IMG/VR virus record: IMGVR_UViG_3300049218_000483
Location: 1 to 35,595 of that record
DNA length: 35,595 bases
Origin: a virus
Reading direction: 5' to 3' (one strand)
A model generated the notes under the pieces. The model did no database searches, was not told where the DNA came from, and saw nothing but the letters and a program-made list of their open reading frames with translations. Of this stretch, positions 15,015 through 21,973 are shown piece by piece. A program made the translations under genes and the position numbers. How positions within the stretch are numbered: position 1 is the first letter of the stretch; each line of letters opens with the position of its first letter.

Positions 15015-15871
15015 TTTAACTGCTCCCGAACCAAGAAATAGCTGTAGACTGGTGGACCAGGCAAATTTCGCATCGCGGCTTCGCGCTGCTTCCGCGTTGC
15101 CGTGGCGCTGGTGTCCGCGGCTGTGCCGGATTTCACCTCGAAAGCGGCCAGTGGATGCCCAGGCGGCCCGAAGATAACATCCGGGCATGATGAACCCAAG
15201 GGTTTACGCTTACCTGCCAGAAGCTTTCCGTCTTTATAGACGTTATTGATGTGGAGGTTCAGGTCTTTTGGAGCGGCTTCGATCTCCTCCTCCAACGTAT
15301 CATGCAGTTTCTGTCCATAACCGAGCATTCCGGGTCTGAAAGTCAATGTCGTGACTTTTAGAATAGCCAACGCGACCATGGTCTGAACGAGCCGTTGCGC
15401 GAGGTCAATGTCCGCCCCATGAATTCCATATTCATAATCTGGATAATACTGGACGCCTAGCGTTTGAGCCGCCGGTTGAAGGTCAGACCGGCCAGGCCCG
15501 CCTCCCCCCGCCTGAGCACCGCTGGTAAACTGCCCGCCGCCGGGGCCGGGTGGCTTGTGGAACGGATTGTATTTGGCGATGACCGAATTCGGGTCGATTT
15601 GCAGAAACAGCAGCAGGAGGGGCGCGCGGACGGCGTCGCCCTTATCCAGGGCGCGGGCGAGCGCCGAGATCCCGGAGCGGCGGTCGGCCAGGCCGATCAG
15701 CCCGCCGGAACAGGTCGCCTTGGTAAAAGCCAGGGTTTCTTCCGCTGGCGTGACGCGGCCGTAGCGGTCTGATTTCGTCAGAGGCGTTCCGTCGGCCAGA
15801 TAGGCGTGGCCTTCGAACAGGAACGGCAAGCCGTCCGGGTTCACACCCTCCGCGAGGCGGTAGATTGGCAT
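15011..15871 (-). CDS. Phage-borne toxin with PD-(D/E)XK-like nuclease C-terminus, 286 aa
   Basis: The N-terminal 100 residues (start MPIYRLAEGVNPDGLPFLFE) are an unrecognised domain. It is followed by KYNPFHKPPGPGGGQFTSG (100-118), a linker resembling the NP...P-GGQ(W/F)T-G motif that precedes variable toxin domains in many alphaproteobacterial proteins. The C-terminal domain (about 130-286) ends with CPDVIFG (Asp231) and AAFEVKSG (Glu245, Lys247), the Asp...Glu-X-Lys core of PD-(D/E)XK nucleases, and KQREA just after. Gene start is the ATG at 15871 behind GGAG. The next gene overlaps by four bases and is the likely immunity gene. Located directly after the tail chaperone, it may be virion-delivered or expressed from the prophage. 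No secretion signal is visible. Confidence 0.72.
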   Translation of the reverse strand: MPIYRLAEGVNPDGLPFLFEGHAYLADGTPLTKSDRYGRVTPAEETLAFTKATCSGGLIGLADRRSGISALARALDKGDAVRAPLLLLFLQIDPNSVIAKYNPFHKPPGPGGGQFTSGAQAGGGGPGRSDLQPAAQTLGVQYYPDYEYGIHGADIDLAQRLVQTMVALAILKVTTLTFRPGMLGYGQKLHDTLEEEIEAAPKDLNLHINNVYKDGKLLAGKRKPLGSSCPDVIFGPPGHPLAAFEVKSGTAADTSATATRKQREAAMRNLPGPPVYSYFLVREQLK

Positions 15872-15970
15872 CGCGGTTCTCCGGTTGGGTTTAGGGCGCT
15901 GTCGGACCGGACGCGCTTGCCGCGGCGTCACCCCCACCCGGCCTCCCCCATCAAGGGGGAGGAGCATGAA

Positions 15971-16198
15971 TCACGGCTGCCGCCCAAACAGCGGGAGCAG
16001 GTCGGCCAGGTCGGCGGGTTTCTCGGGTTTGGGGGTCAGCAGCGCGGCCAGCAGGATGTGGGCCGGGGGGTGGTCGCGCCAGTAGGATGCGAGGGCGTGG
16101 AATTGGGGGAGGGTCAGGTCGTCGATTTGGGGCCAGGTCCAGCCGCAGGAGGTGGCGATCAGGGCGTAGACTTCGCCCCAATCCCAGCCGCGGCTCAG
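15971..16198 (-). CDS. C-terminal extension of tail assembly chaperone in the -1 frame (gpT-like), 75 codons
   Basis: Directly after the stop of the 96-residue chaperone, the -1 frame is open to 15971. It encodes LSRGWDWGEVYALIATSCGW, then WPQIDDLTLPQFHALASYWR and ILLAALLTPKPEKPADLADL. It has no ATG, GTG or TTG start, but good GC-third-position codon use. Tail genes of siphophages commonly make a second, frameshifted chaperone product (gpG and gpGT in lambda) whose downstream part is of this size and has such Trp-rich helical content. The overlap is immediate, with GGGGGAA just upstream of the stop. I therefore read it as the frameshift extension, not a separate gene. Confidence 0.7.
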   Translation of the reverse strand: MSRGWDWGEVYALIATSCGWTWPQIDDLTLPQFHALASYWRDHPPAHILLAALLTPKPEKPADLADLLPLFGRQP

Positions 16199-16485
16199 GC
16201 TTCCCCCGGGGCGCCGGCCCTGGGCCGCAGCCCGGAGAGGGTGGCGATGGCGGAGACGGCGGCCTGGAGTTCAGGGATTGTGGGCGTCAGATCGTCGAAG
16301 GCCTGGCGGGTGAAGGCGGGGTCGCCGGTCTGGATCGCGGCGGTGACGATGTCGCCCTGGGCGTCGAGCTTGGCCTCGGTGTCGATACCGAGCGTCAGGA
16401 ACAGGGGCAGGATGCGCTTGAGGTCACGGAACTTGAGCGGCGCGATGGGGTAGGTTGCGCCGGCGAGGGTGATGGTTTGGGTCAT
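16195..16485 (-). CDS. Tail assembly chaperone (gpG-like), 96 aa
   Basis: A short protein (MTQTITLAGATYPIAPLKFR start; then IVTAAIQTGDPAFTRQAFDD) lies between the major tail protein and the tape-measure region, the position of tail assembly chaperones. PLKFRDLKRILPLFLTLG is reminiscent of phage tail chaperone N-termini. The start at the ATG 16485 is preceded by AGGAAT. The stop is followed in the -1 frame by the extension at 15971-16198, so a longer minor product of about 170 residues is expected. It would bind tape measure and tail tube subunits during assembly. Confidence 0.78.
   Translation of the reverse strand: MTQTITLAGATYPIAPLKFRDLKRILPLFLTLGIDTEAKLDAQGDIVTAAIQTGDPAFTRQAFDDLTPTIPELQAAVSAIATLSGLRPRAGAPGEA
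16201..16207 (-). promoter_or_regulatory. Candidate slippery run for -1 frameshifting
   Basis: The minus-strand run GGGGGAA lies three bases before the chaperone stop codon. The zero-frame codons are CCG GGG GAA GCC TGA. The GGG codon can re-pair perfectly one base back, but GAA to GGA would be a mismatch, so the site is not a perfect X-XXY-YYZ heptamer. Position is the main evidence. Confidence 0.35.
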
Positions 16486-16509
16486 GGGATTCCTGTTTAA
16501 TAAATGGTT

Positions 16510-16589
16510 GTCATCCCGTTGAAAAACGGGACCCATTTTCCCGCCATCTCGGCTGCCGATAGATGGGTCCCGGCCTTCGCCGGGATGAC
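16510..16589. repeat. Intergenic palindrome, GTCATCCCG...GGGACCCAT type
   Basis: Arms at 16510-16536 and 16563-16589 are complementary at their outer and inner parts. Each arm is also a small hairpin of its own (CCCGTTGAAAAACGGG and CCCGGCCTTCGCCGGG). This repeat type is widespread in alphaproteobacterial chromosomes. It lies between the major tail and chaperone genes. Confidence 0.9.
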
Positions 16590-16618
16590 GGGATTTGGGG
16601 ATTTTCGTAAACTGGCGC

Positions 16619-17353
16619 TTATTCGCTGAGCCAAACGTTGCCGATGGCGCCGGCGGTGTCGGCGGCGGCTTGGAAGTCGAATTCGGGGATCATGAAATCC
16701 TCGTTCTTGAAGGCGAGGGAGAGTTTGGGGGAGATGACGGAGTTGAGCTCCAGGTTGAACAGCTTGCCCTGGTATTGCTCGTTGAGGATGAGCTTGAAGG
16801 TGGGCTGCGAGCCCATCAGCGCGTTGGTGAGCGCGAGGCTCGTGCCGGTCGTGGTGGTGTAGGTGTAGGTGAACAGGAGGGCGGCGTTGGCGTCGCCGGC
16901 GCCGAGGCTGTAGACGCCGCCGGCGACGGAGTACTGGCCGGTGGCGGGGGCGCTGGCGACGGGGGTCAGCAGCACGCCGGTCGCGGCATAGGCGACGCCG
17001 AGATCGGCGACGAAGGTGGCGTGGTTGGCGACCGTGACGGTGTAGGCGGAACTGGCGGGGACGGTTCCGGCCTCGCTCAGCTGGGTCAGGGTGTTGCCGG
17101 TCGAGAGCGTCTGGCCGAAGAAGATGTTGTTGAAATTGGCGGCGGTGATGCGGGCGGCCTTGGCCTTCCCCGTGATCTTGAGCGCGCCCCGGGCGAGCGC
17201 GGCCGCCGCCTGAAACTGGCCCGTCAGCTCCTTGACGGTGAAGCTCATATCGAGCTGCACGTCCTGCAGGGTGCCGAACTGGGCCGGGGTGGCGATGGCG
17301 GTGTCGGTGCGCAGCGCGACCAGCGCGCCGATGCCGAAGGCGTATTGGGTCAT
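16619..17353 (-). CDS. Major tail (tube) protein, 244 aa
   Basis: The protein begins MTQYAFGIGALVALR and contains FGTLQDVQLDMSFTVKELTG and ARGALKITGKAKAARITAAN, a pattern typical of alphaproteobacterial siphophage tail tube proteins. A beta-rich middle with a likely inserted Ig-like segment (TVPASSAYTVTVANHATFVA to GDANAALLFTYTYTTTTGTS) and a conserved tail-tube C-terminal part (SQPTFKLILNEQYQGKLFNL) follow. It lies between the tail-terminator-like gene and the chaperone, the usual site for the tube gene. Many copies would form the tail tube. Confidence 0.87.
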   Translation of the reverse strand: MTQYAFGIGALVALRTDTAIATPAQFGTLQDVQLDMSFTVKELTGQFQAAAALARGALKITGKAKAARITAANFNNIFFGQTLSTGNTLTQLSEAGTVPASSAYTVTVANHATFVADLGVAYAATGVLLTPVASAPATGQYSVAGGVYSLGAGDANAALLFTYTYTTTTGTSLALTNALMGSQPTFKLILNEQYQGKLFNLELNSVISPKLSLAFKNEDFMIPEFDFQAAADTAGAIGNVWLSE

Positions 17354-17377
17354 GGGGCTTTCCTTATCTGTGCGGGG

Positions 17378-17812
17378 TCAGGGGACCAGGATTTCAACGG
17401 GCACGATGGCGTAGGCGTATTCGCCGAGCAGGCCCTCGTCGGTGTCGATGCGGCCGTTGATGGTGACCCGCCTTGCCAAGCCGCCGAGGGTCTGGACCCG
17501 GGCGGGGTCGCCGGCGCCGAAGGCCGTGTCGATCGCGTCGAGCAGCGGGTTCAGGAGCGACGAGGTCGGGAAGCTTTTGTCGCCGGAATGGACGTAGAGG
17601 ACGAGTTCGATGTGCATCAGGCGCTTCAGAGGCTGCATGCCGGTCCACTCGACGGTCTCGCCCTTATAGATCTGGAAGAGCGCGGGGCAGTTGCCGGCGC
17701 CGACATCCTGCGGCGGCTTCAGCCGGCGCGAGGCGATGCGCAAAGCGGTCAGGCCCGTGGCGTTGGATGTCAACAGCGTGAACAGGGCGGACTGGATGGC
17801 TTCGCGGTTCAT
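17378..17812 (-). CDS. Tail terminator / minor tail protein-like, 144 aa
   Basis: This helical N-terminus (MNREAIQSALFTLLTSNATG), followed by RLKPPQDVGAGNCPALFQIYKGE and a beta-rich body ending AYAIVPVEILVP, fits the tail terminator or tail-completion proteins that lie just before the tube gene (gpU/DUF3168-like position). Its start overlaps the stop of the gp10-like gene by four bases. Function is inferred mainly from gene order. Confidence 0.7.
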   Translation of the reverse strand: MNREAIQSALFTLLTSNATGLTALRIASRRLKPPQDVGAGNCPALFQIYKGETVEWTGMQPLKRLMHIELVLYVHSGDKSFPTSSLLNPLLDAIDTAFGAGDPARVQTLGGLARRVTINGRIDTDEGLLGEYAYAIVPVEILVP

Positions 17813-18282
17813 GGGACGAGCGCCTCGGCGGTGGCGGCTTGCAGGGTCGCGGCGATCATGGGGGCGAGTTCGGCCAGCGCGGAGCGCAGATAGGAATGCG
17901 CCGGATAGTCGACCTTGCGGTCATAGGCGCGAACCTGGGCGGTGACCGGCGCGATGGCGCGGCCGAAGGCCTGACTTTGCTGGCGCAGATGGGCGCGGAC
18001 GTTTTCGGTTCCGGTGAAGCCGTATTCCTGGAAGGCGGCGTAAGGCGCGCTGGCGGTCACCGTCGCGCGGAGTTTGGAGCCCGGATCGACCGCGGCGGCG
18101 AGCGAGGCGCGGAGCGCGCCGGTGCGGGTGTTGAGGACGTCGCCGGACAGGTTGCGGTCGGCGATGGCGAGCAGCCGATCGGCGAGGTCGGACGCGGCGA
18201 TCTGGGCCGCGGCCTCGGCCTTGGGGCCGAGCGATTCGAGCCAGGCGGCGAGCGCGGCGGTGGAGAGGGTGGCGCTGATCAT
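17809..18282 (-). CDS. HK97 gp10-like neck/tail protein, 157 aa
   Basis: The protein has helical N-terminal LESLGPKAEAAAQIAASDLA and a middle with GDVLNTRTGALRASLAAAV, followed by APYAAFQEYGFTGTENVRAH. The motif of a tail-component protein that starts from NTRTG-L and ends in YA-FQEYGT is typical of HK97 gp10 family proteins. It overlaps both neighbours by four bases. Family members act at the head-tail joint. Confidence 0.82.
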   Translation of the reverse strand: MISATLSTAALAAWLESLGPKAEAAAQIAASDLADRLLAIADRNLSGDVLNTRTGALRASLAAAVDPGSKLRATVTASAPYAAFQEYGFTGTENVRAHLRQQSQAFGRAIAPVTAQVRAYDRKVDYPAHSYLRSALAELAPMIAATLQAATAEALVP

Positions 18283-18836
18283 GCCAGGTTCGCCCGTGTG
18301 TAGCGGGCGATGACGCTGGCGACGAAGGGGCTGACATCCTTCTGCGCGTAGCTGGTCGTCGCCATGCCGCCGAGGCCCTCGGAGGTTTTGCCCAGCCGTT
18401 CCTTGCCCCGATAGCGCAGGCCGGCCAGCTCCATCACCGCCTCGGCCACGTCCTGAGGCGGGGTGGCGTAACCGGCCGTGTAGGTCACCGCGATGTTGGC
18501 GAGGCCGGGGGTGAAGGTGAAGCCGTAAAGCAGGATGACGTTGCCGTTCAAGGTCCAGCCATGCTGGCCGGGCGCGGCTTGCGGGATCGGGCGGCCGTGG
18601 ATGGCGAGCGACGTAACCGCCGTGACGGGATATTGGCGGAGATAGAGGCGATGGCCGCCCTTGCCGTCGTAGAGCTCGGTATAGCTCTGGGACAGGATCG
18701 AGCAGGCGCAGGCGGTGACGAAGAAGGCGCTGGCGGCGGAGATCAGGCGGGTGAGGACGATGTCGTCGTTGGATTGCAGGTCGCCGCCAAGATAGGCCTT
18801 GAGGTCGGAGAGGGTGACGAGGTCGCCTGGGGCCAT
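18279..18836 (-). CDS. gp6-like head-tail connector protein, 185 aa
   Basis: The start (LVTLSDLKAYLGGDLQSNDD, then VLTRLISAASAFFVTACACS) matches the helical N-terminus of gp6-like connector proteins. The YDGKGGHRLYLRQYPVTAVT segment and the final AGYATPPQDVAEAVMELAGL segment are equally typical. Twelve copies normally attach to the portal to join head and tail. It follows the capsid gene and overlaps the gp10-like gene by four bases. Confidence 0.88.
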   Translation of the reverse strand: MAPGDLVTLSDLKAYLGGDLQSNDDIVLTRLISAASAFFVTACACSILSQSYTELYDGKGGHRLYLRQYPVTAVTSLAIHGRPIPQAAPGQHGWTLNGNVILLYGFTFTPGLANIAVTYTAGYATPPQDVAEAVMELAGLRYRGKERLGKTSEGLGGMATTSYAQKDVSPFVASVIARYTRANLA

Positions 18837-18858
18837 GGGGGTGCTCCTATTCTATTGT

Positions 18859-18941
18859 CGTCATTGCGAGGAGCGCTTGCGACGCGGCAATCCAGAGCGG
18901 TGCGAGCGGCCCTGGATTGCCGCGCTGCGCTCGCAATGACG
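18859..18941. repeat. Intergenic palindrome, CGTCATTGCGAGGAGC type
   Basis: Arms at 18859-18895 and 18912-18941 (CGTCATTGCGAG...GCAATCCAG and its complement) form a long hairpin. This repeat type is well known from many proteobacterial chromosomes. It sits between the capsid and connector genes. Confidence 0.9.
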
Positions 18942-18951
18942 GAAAAAGGGA

Positions 18952-20445
18952 TCAGCCGTTGGCGATGTTGCTGATGACGCCCATGGCGAAGGGGGCGTAG
19001 ACGGCGAGGACTTCCTCGGCGTAGACGCCGAATTCGTAGGCCCGGGTCTTGAGCGGCCAGTCCATGCGGTAATAGTCGCGGCGGGTCTTCACCTCGGCGA
19101 CGTTGGGCACGTTGGAGGACTGGTACTGGGCCGGCAGGTTCTCGGACCAGCCGATGATGGTGCCGGGCGGGACGAAGGGATGGATCTTGACCGGGATCTT
19201 GTAACCGCCGTCGAGCGCGAAGGGGTTGTAGTAATACTCGACCACGCCGTTGGCGACGATGGCGAGCGGGTCGGCGCCGTCGGTGGTGTAGCGGAGCAGC
19301 GGCGAGGAGGAGGCGTTCAGCACCTTGTTGGTGATGTTCTTCTGTTCCTGACTGTTGACGTAGAGCACGGTCGGGCTGACCTGGGCCGTGTCCCACATCT
19401 TTTCCAAGAGGACGTCGATCTCGTTGACCGAGCCCCGGCCGGAGGCGGTGAGCGGCGTGCCGGTTCCGGCGGTTCCGCTAGCCAGGTAGTTGACATAGGC
19501 GCCGGAGCCGGATTTGAGCGCGGAGGTCAGCAGCCCGTCATAGGCGAGGCCGGGATTGGCCGAGCTGTCGGCGGTGATCGCGCTGGCCGCCTGGGTTCCG
19601 GTCGTGAGCGGGGCGGAGAAGGCGACGCTGTTGATGGTGGTGATGGCCTGAAGCTTTTCCGAACCGGCGGGGCCGGCGAACCAGGCATAGCCGACCGCGC
19701 CGGTGACGGCGGCCACGGTCGCGGACAGGGTTTGGCCCAGGGTGACGGCCTGGGTCGCGTTGGCGGACGGGGCGGAGGAGCCGCCGTTGAGGGTGAAGCT
19801 GACCCCATCCGCGCCGGTGATGGTCTTCGACGTGGCGACGCCGGCGGTCAGGCTGGAGTTGCGGTAGCCCTCATAGGTCAGCGCCACGGCGATGACCGAC
19901 CATGTTCCGGCCGGCAGCGTGGCGCCGGAGCCGGCGGCGGCGAGAGTCGGGGTCGGCGCGGTTCCGAGCTGGAGCGTGCCGTTGCCGCCGAGGAAGGCGT
20001 TCTCCTCCTTCAGCATCATCTTCTGGAGCAGGCGCATGGTGGCGGCGGCCTGCTCGTCCTCGAAGCCCTGGGCGGCGGAGACGGCCTCGAAGGTTACCGA
20101 ATCCTCTTCGCCGACGGTGGCGTAGGAAGCGGAGCGGGTGGACGTGCTATAGCTCATGCGGCCGGAGCGCTGGCCTTCCGGCACCCAGCCCATCGCGTCC
20201 CAGCCGGAGCCGATGATGGCGTTGACCTGGCGCCAGTTGGTGGCCGTGCCGGTTCCGCCGCCGACCCGGGGCAGGACGTTGCGGATCGGCGTCGCCGCCG
20301 GATAGAGGTTCTTGGCCGAGGCCTGCAAATCATAGGCGACGAGGCCCGTGGCGGTGGTGATGGTTTTCGAGAGGGTTTGCGGCTCGCCGTTGGCGAGGGC
20401 CTCGCGGAGCAAGGACAGGGTTTCGGCGGTTGCGTTGGCGTTCAT
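18952..20445 (-). CDS. Major capsid protein with inserted Ig-like region, 497 aa
   Basis: The N-terminal region (residues 1-160) has PQTLSKTITTATGLVAYDLQ and SYATVGEEDSVTFEAVSAAQ, and the final third has EIDVLLEKMWDTAQVSPTVL and RDYYRMDWPLKTRAYEFGVY. Both resemble HK97-fold major capsid proteins lacking a scaffold-like delta domain. Between about residues 163 and 290 lies a Gly/Ser/Thr-rich beta segment (LPAGTWSVIAVALTYEGYRN, then TAVTGAVGYAWFAGPAGSEK) that looks like an Ig/FN3-type insertion. The gene follows the protease and precedes the connector. The AGGAG ribosome-binding site is clear. The insertion is probably displayed on the capsid surface. Confidence 0.85.
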   Translation of the reverse strand: MNANATAETLSLLREALANGEPQTLSKTITTATGLVAYDLQASAKNLYPAATPIRNVLPRVGGGTGTATNWRQVNAIIGSGWDAMGWVPEGQRSGRMSYSTSTRSASYATVGEEDSVTFEAVSAAQGFEDEQAAATMRLLQKMMLKEENAFLGGNGTLQLGTAPTPTLAAAGSGATLPAGTWSVIAVALTYEGYRNSSLTAGVATSKTITGADGVSFTLNGGSSAPSANATQAVTLGQTLSATVAAVTGAVGYAWFAGPAGSEKLQAITTINSVAFSAPLTTGTQAASAITADSSANPGLAYDGLLTSALKSGSGAYVNYLASGTAGTGTPLTASGRGSVNEIDVLLEKMWDTAQVSPTVLYVNSQEQKNITNKVLNASSSPLLRYTTDGADPLAIVANGVVEYYYNPFALDGGYKIPVKIHPFVPPGTIIGWSENLPAQYQSSNVPNVAEVKTRRDYYRMDWPLKTRAYEFGVYAEEVLAVYAPFAMGVISNIANG

Positions 20446-20466
20446 GTGAGACTCCTTGGATTGGGG

Positions 20467-20769
20467 ATGAAGATGGCGTTAGCCGAGAGCGGGGTGATGG
20501 AAGACGCCGAGGCGTTGCTGACGAGGATCGGCGCGGATGCCGAGCTGCACCGCCGGTTCATGGCGATGCTGGCGGATATGCGCGAGGGCGAACTGGCCGA
20601 GGCCGCCCGCGCGATCGGCGGGTGCGACCAGGGTCGGTTTCGCCAGCTGAGGCTGGTCGAGCATCAGCTGTACGAAAGGCTGCTGGCGGGGTTCGCCAAC
20701 GCGCTGGCGACGATGCCGTCGGGGATCGAGACGGCGCTGGGCATGGCGGCGCAGGTGCTGCCGCGGTGA
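20467..20769 (+). CDS. Unrecognised plus-strand protein between capsid and protease, 100 aa
   Basis: The frame opens with ATGAAGATGGCG (a start at 20473 is also possible) and encodes a helical, acidic-basic patterned protein (MEDAEALLTRIGADAELHRR, MLADMREGELAEAARAIG, LRLVEHQLYERLLAGFANAL). Third codon positions are strongly GC, unlike the antisense reading, which supports the plus strand. It sits back to back with the capsid gene start (21 bases apart) and is convergent with the protease. No family is recognised. It may be a small regulator with its own promoter inside the late operon. The upstream ribosome-binding site (GGATTGGGG) is poor. Confidence 0.6.
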   Translation: MKMALAESGVMEDAEALLTRIGADAELHRRFMAMLADMREGELAEAARAIGGCDQGRFRQLRLVEHQLYERLLAGFANALATMPSGIETALGMAAQVLPR

Positions 20770-20779
20770 TTTTATTTTT

Positions 20780-20981
20780 TATCCGCAGATGTCGCAGATT
20801 TCGCAGATGAAAGCCTAAGAATTTTACCACGAAGGACACGAAGTATGAAAAGAATTATTTGCTACGCAGCCATGAATTGATACACGCAGTAGGTAATGAT
20901 TCATATGCCTCCTTAGTGTTCTTAGTGCCCTTCGTGGTAAAATTCATAAAATCTGCGTTAATCTGCGAAATCTGTGGATAA
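20780..20981. repeat. Nested palindrome, copy 5
   Basis: Outer arms (20780-20809, ATCCGCAGATGTCGCAGATT type, and 20949-20981) enclose inner arms of a different sequence (20820-20843 TTTTACCACGAAGGACACG and 20921-20944). The loop has ATTATTTGCTACGCAGCC, a variant of the GCCCGCGGCGC loop. It separates the plus-strand 100-aa gene from the protease gene. Confidence 0.9.
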
Positions 20982-20999
20982 ACTCATCCACGGATTACT

Positions 21000-21794
21000 C
21001 TACCTGTTGGCGAGTTTTTCGATCTGGTGGAGGGTGAGGGGGCGGCGCAGCGCGCGTTTGGTGAGTTCGAGGGGGTCCTGGGTTTCGGGCTCGTCGGGCG
21101 GGGGCTGGCGGTCGGCGGATTTGGCGATGGCGCGGAGCGCGGCCCTTCGCGGCGCGGGGGCGCGGGACAGGAGCTTTTTGAGGGCGTCGCGTTCGGCGAT
21201 GAGGCCGGCGATCTTGTCCGACAGGGTGTCATCGTCGTTGTCTTCATCCGTGTCTTCCATGGCGTCGGGGTCGCAGCCGGGACAGGCGGCGCCGAGGGAG
21301 ACGGCTTGGTCGTGGATGGCCTGGATCAGGGAGAGATCGGCGGCGGAGTTGCGGGCGCCCACTTTGGCGGCGGTGTCGGACTTGAACATGGTGAAGATGG
21401 CCTCTGGGTTGGCGGGTCGGTCGACCAGGCTGATTTCGGACAGGCGGATGCCGGTGATGACGTGCTTTTGGGCCTGGTCGCGGGCGACCACGCTGCCGCC
21501 GATCGAGAAGCCCTTGTAGACGCCGGAGGTGACTTTCTCCCACGCCACGGGGTCGACGATGTGGGCGGCGAGGAAGAGGCCGCGGGCGTCCAGTTCGGCC
21601 TCGGTCGCGATGCCGACGGCGGAGGGCTGGTGCATCTCGCGGATATTGGCGAAGCGCATGTAGTCCGGCAAAGCGGCCTCCAGGGCTTCGCGTTTCACGA
21701 TCTCGCCCTGGCTGTCGAGCGCCTCGGTGGAGGCGTAGCCGAAGACCATGTGCTGGGCCTCGTCGATTTTGGTGATGGCGGCGTAGAGTTTCAT
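21000..21794 (-). CDS. Prohead protease (XkdF/HK97 U35-like), 264 aa
   Basis: The start MKLYAAITKIDEAQHMVFGY, then ASTEALDSQGEIV, is the usual beginning of phage prohead proteases. It continues with FANIREMHQPSAVGIATEAE (His in REMHQ as a candidate catalytic residue) and VYKGFSIGGSVVARD (Ser in GFSIGG as nucleophile), and ends the domain with ISLVDRPANPEAIF. A charged C-terminal region with EDTDEDNDDDTLSDKIAGLI and helical segments follows, which may serve as a scaffold. The start at 21794 is preceded by AGGAG. It lies between portal and capsid as expected. Confidence 0.9.
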   Translation of the reverse strand: MKLYAAITKIDEAQHMVFGYASTEALDSQGEIVKREALEAALPDYMRFANIREMHQPSAVGIATEAELDARGLFLAAHIVDPVAWEKVTSGVYKGFSIGGSVVARDQAQKHVITGIRLSEISLVDRPANPEAIFTMFKSDTAAKVGARNSAADLSLIQAIHDQAVSLGAACPGCDPDAMEDTDEDNDDDTLSDKIAGLIAERDALKKLLSRAPAPRRAALRAIAKSADRQPPPDEPETQDPLELTKRALRRPLTLHQIEKLANR

Positions 21795-21822
21795 GGGGTT
21801 CTCCTGGGATATGAAATGATTG

Positions 21823-21966
21823 AACCGCCAAGTCGCCAAGGACGCCAAGATGAATTAACCGCAGAGGCGCAGAGGCGCGGAGAAAAGAATATAATTTTCT
21901 TATTTCTCCGCGCCTCTGCGTCTCTGTGTTAATTTTTGTCTTGGCGTCTTGGCGTCTTGGCGGTTT
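21823..21966. repeat. Nested palindrome, copy 6 (third arm type)
   Basis: Outer arms (21823-21850 AACCGCCAAGTCGCCAAGG type, and 21939-21966) are built from a nine-base CGCCAAGA unit. Inner arms (21855-21882 TTAACCGCAGAGGCGCAG type, and 21906-21932) are the GAGGCGCGGAG type. It lies between portal and protease genes. Confidence 0.92.
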
Positions 21967-21973
21967 AATTTCT

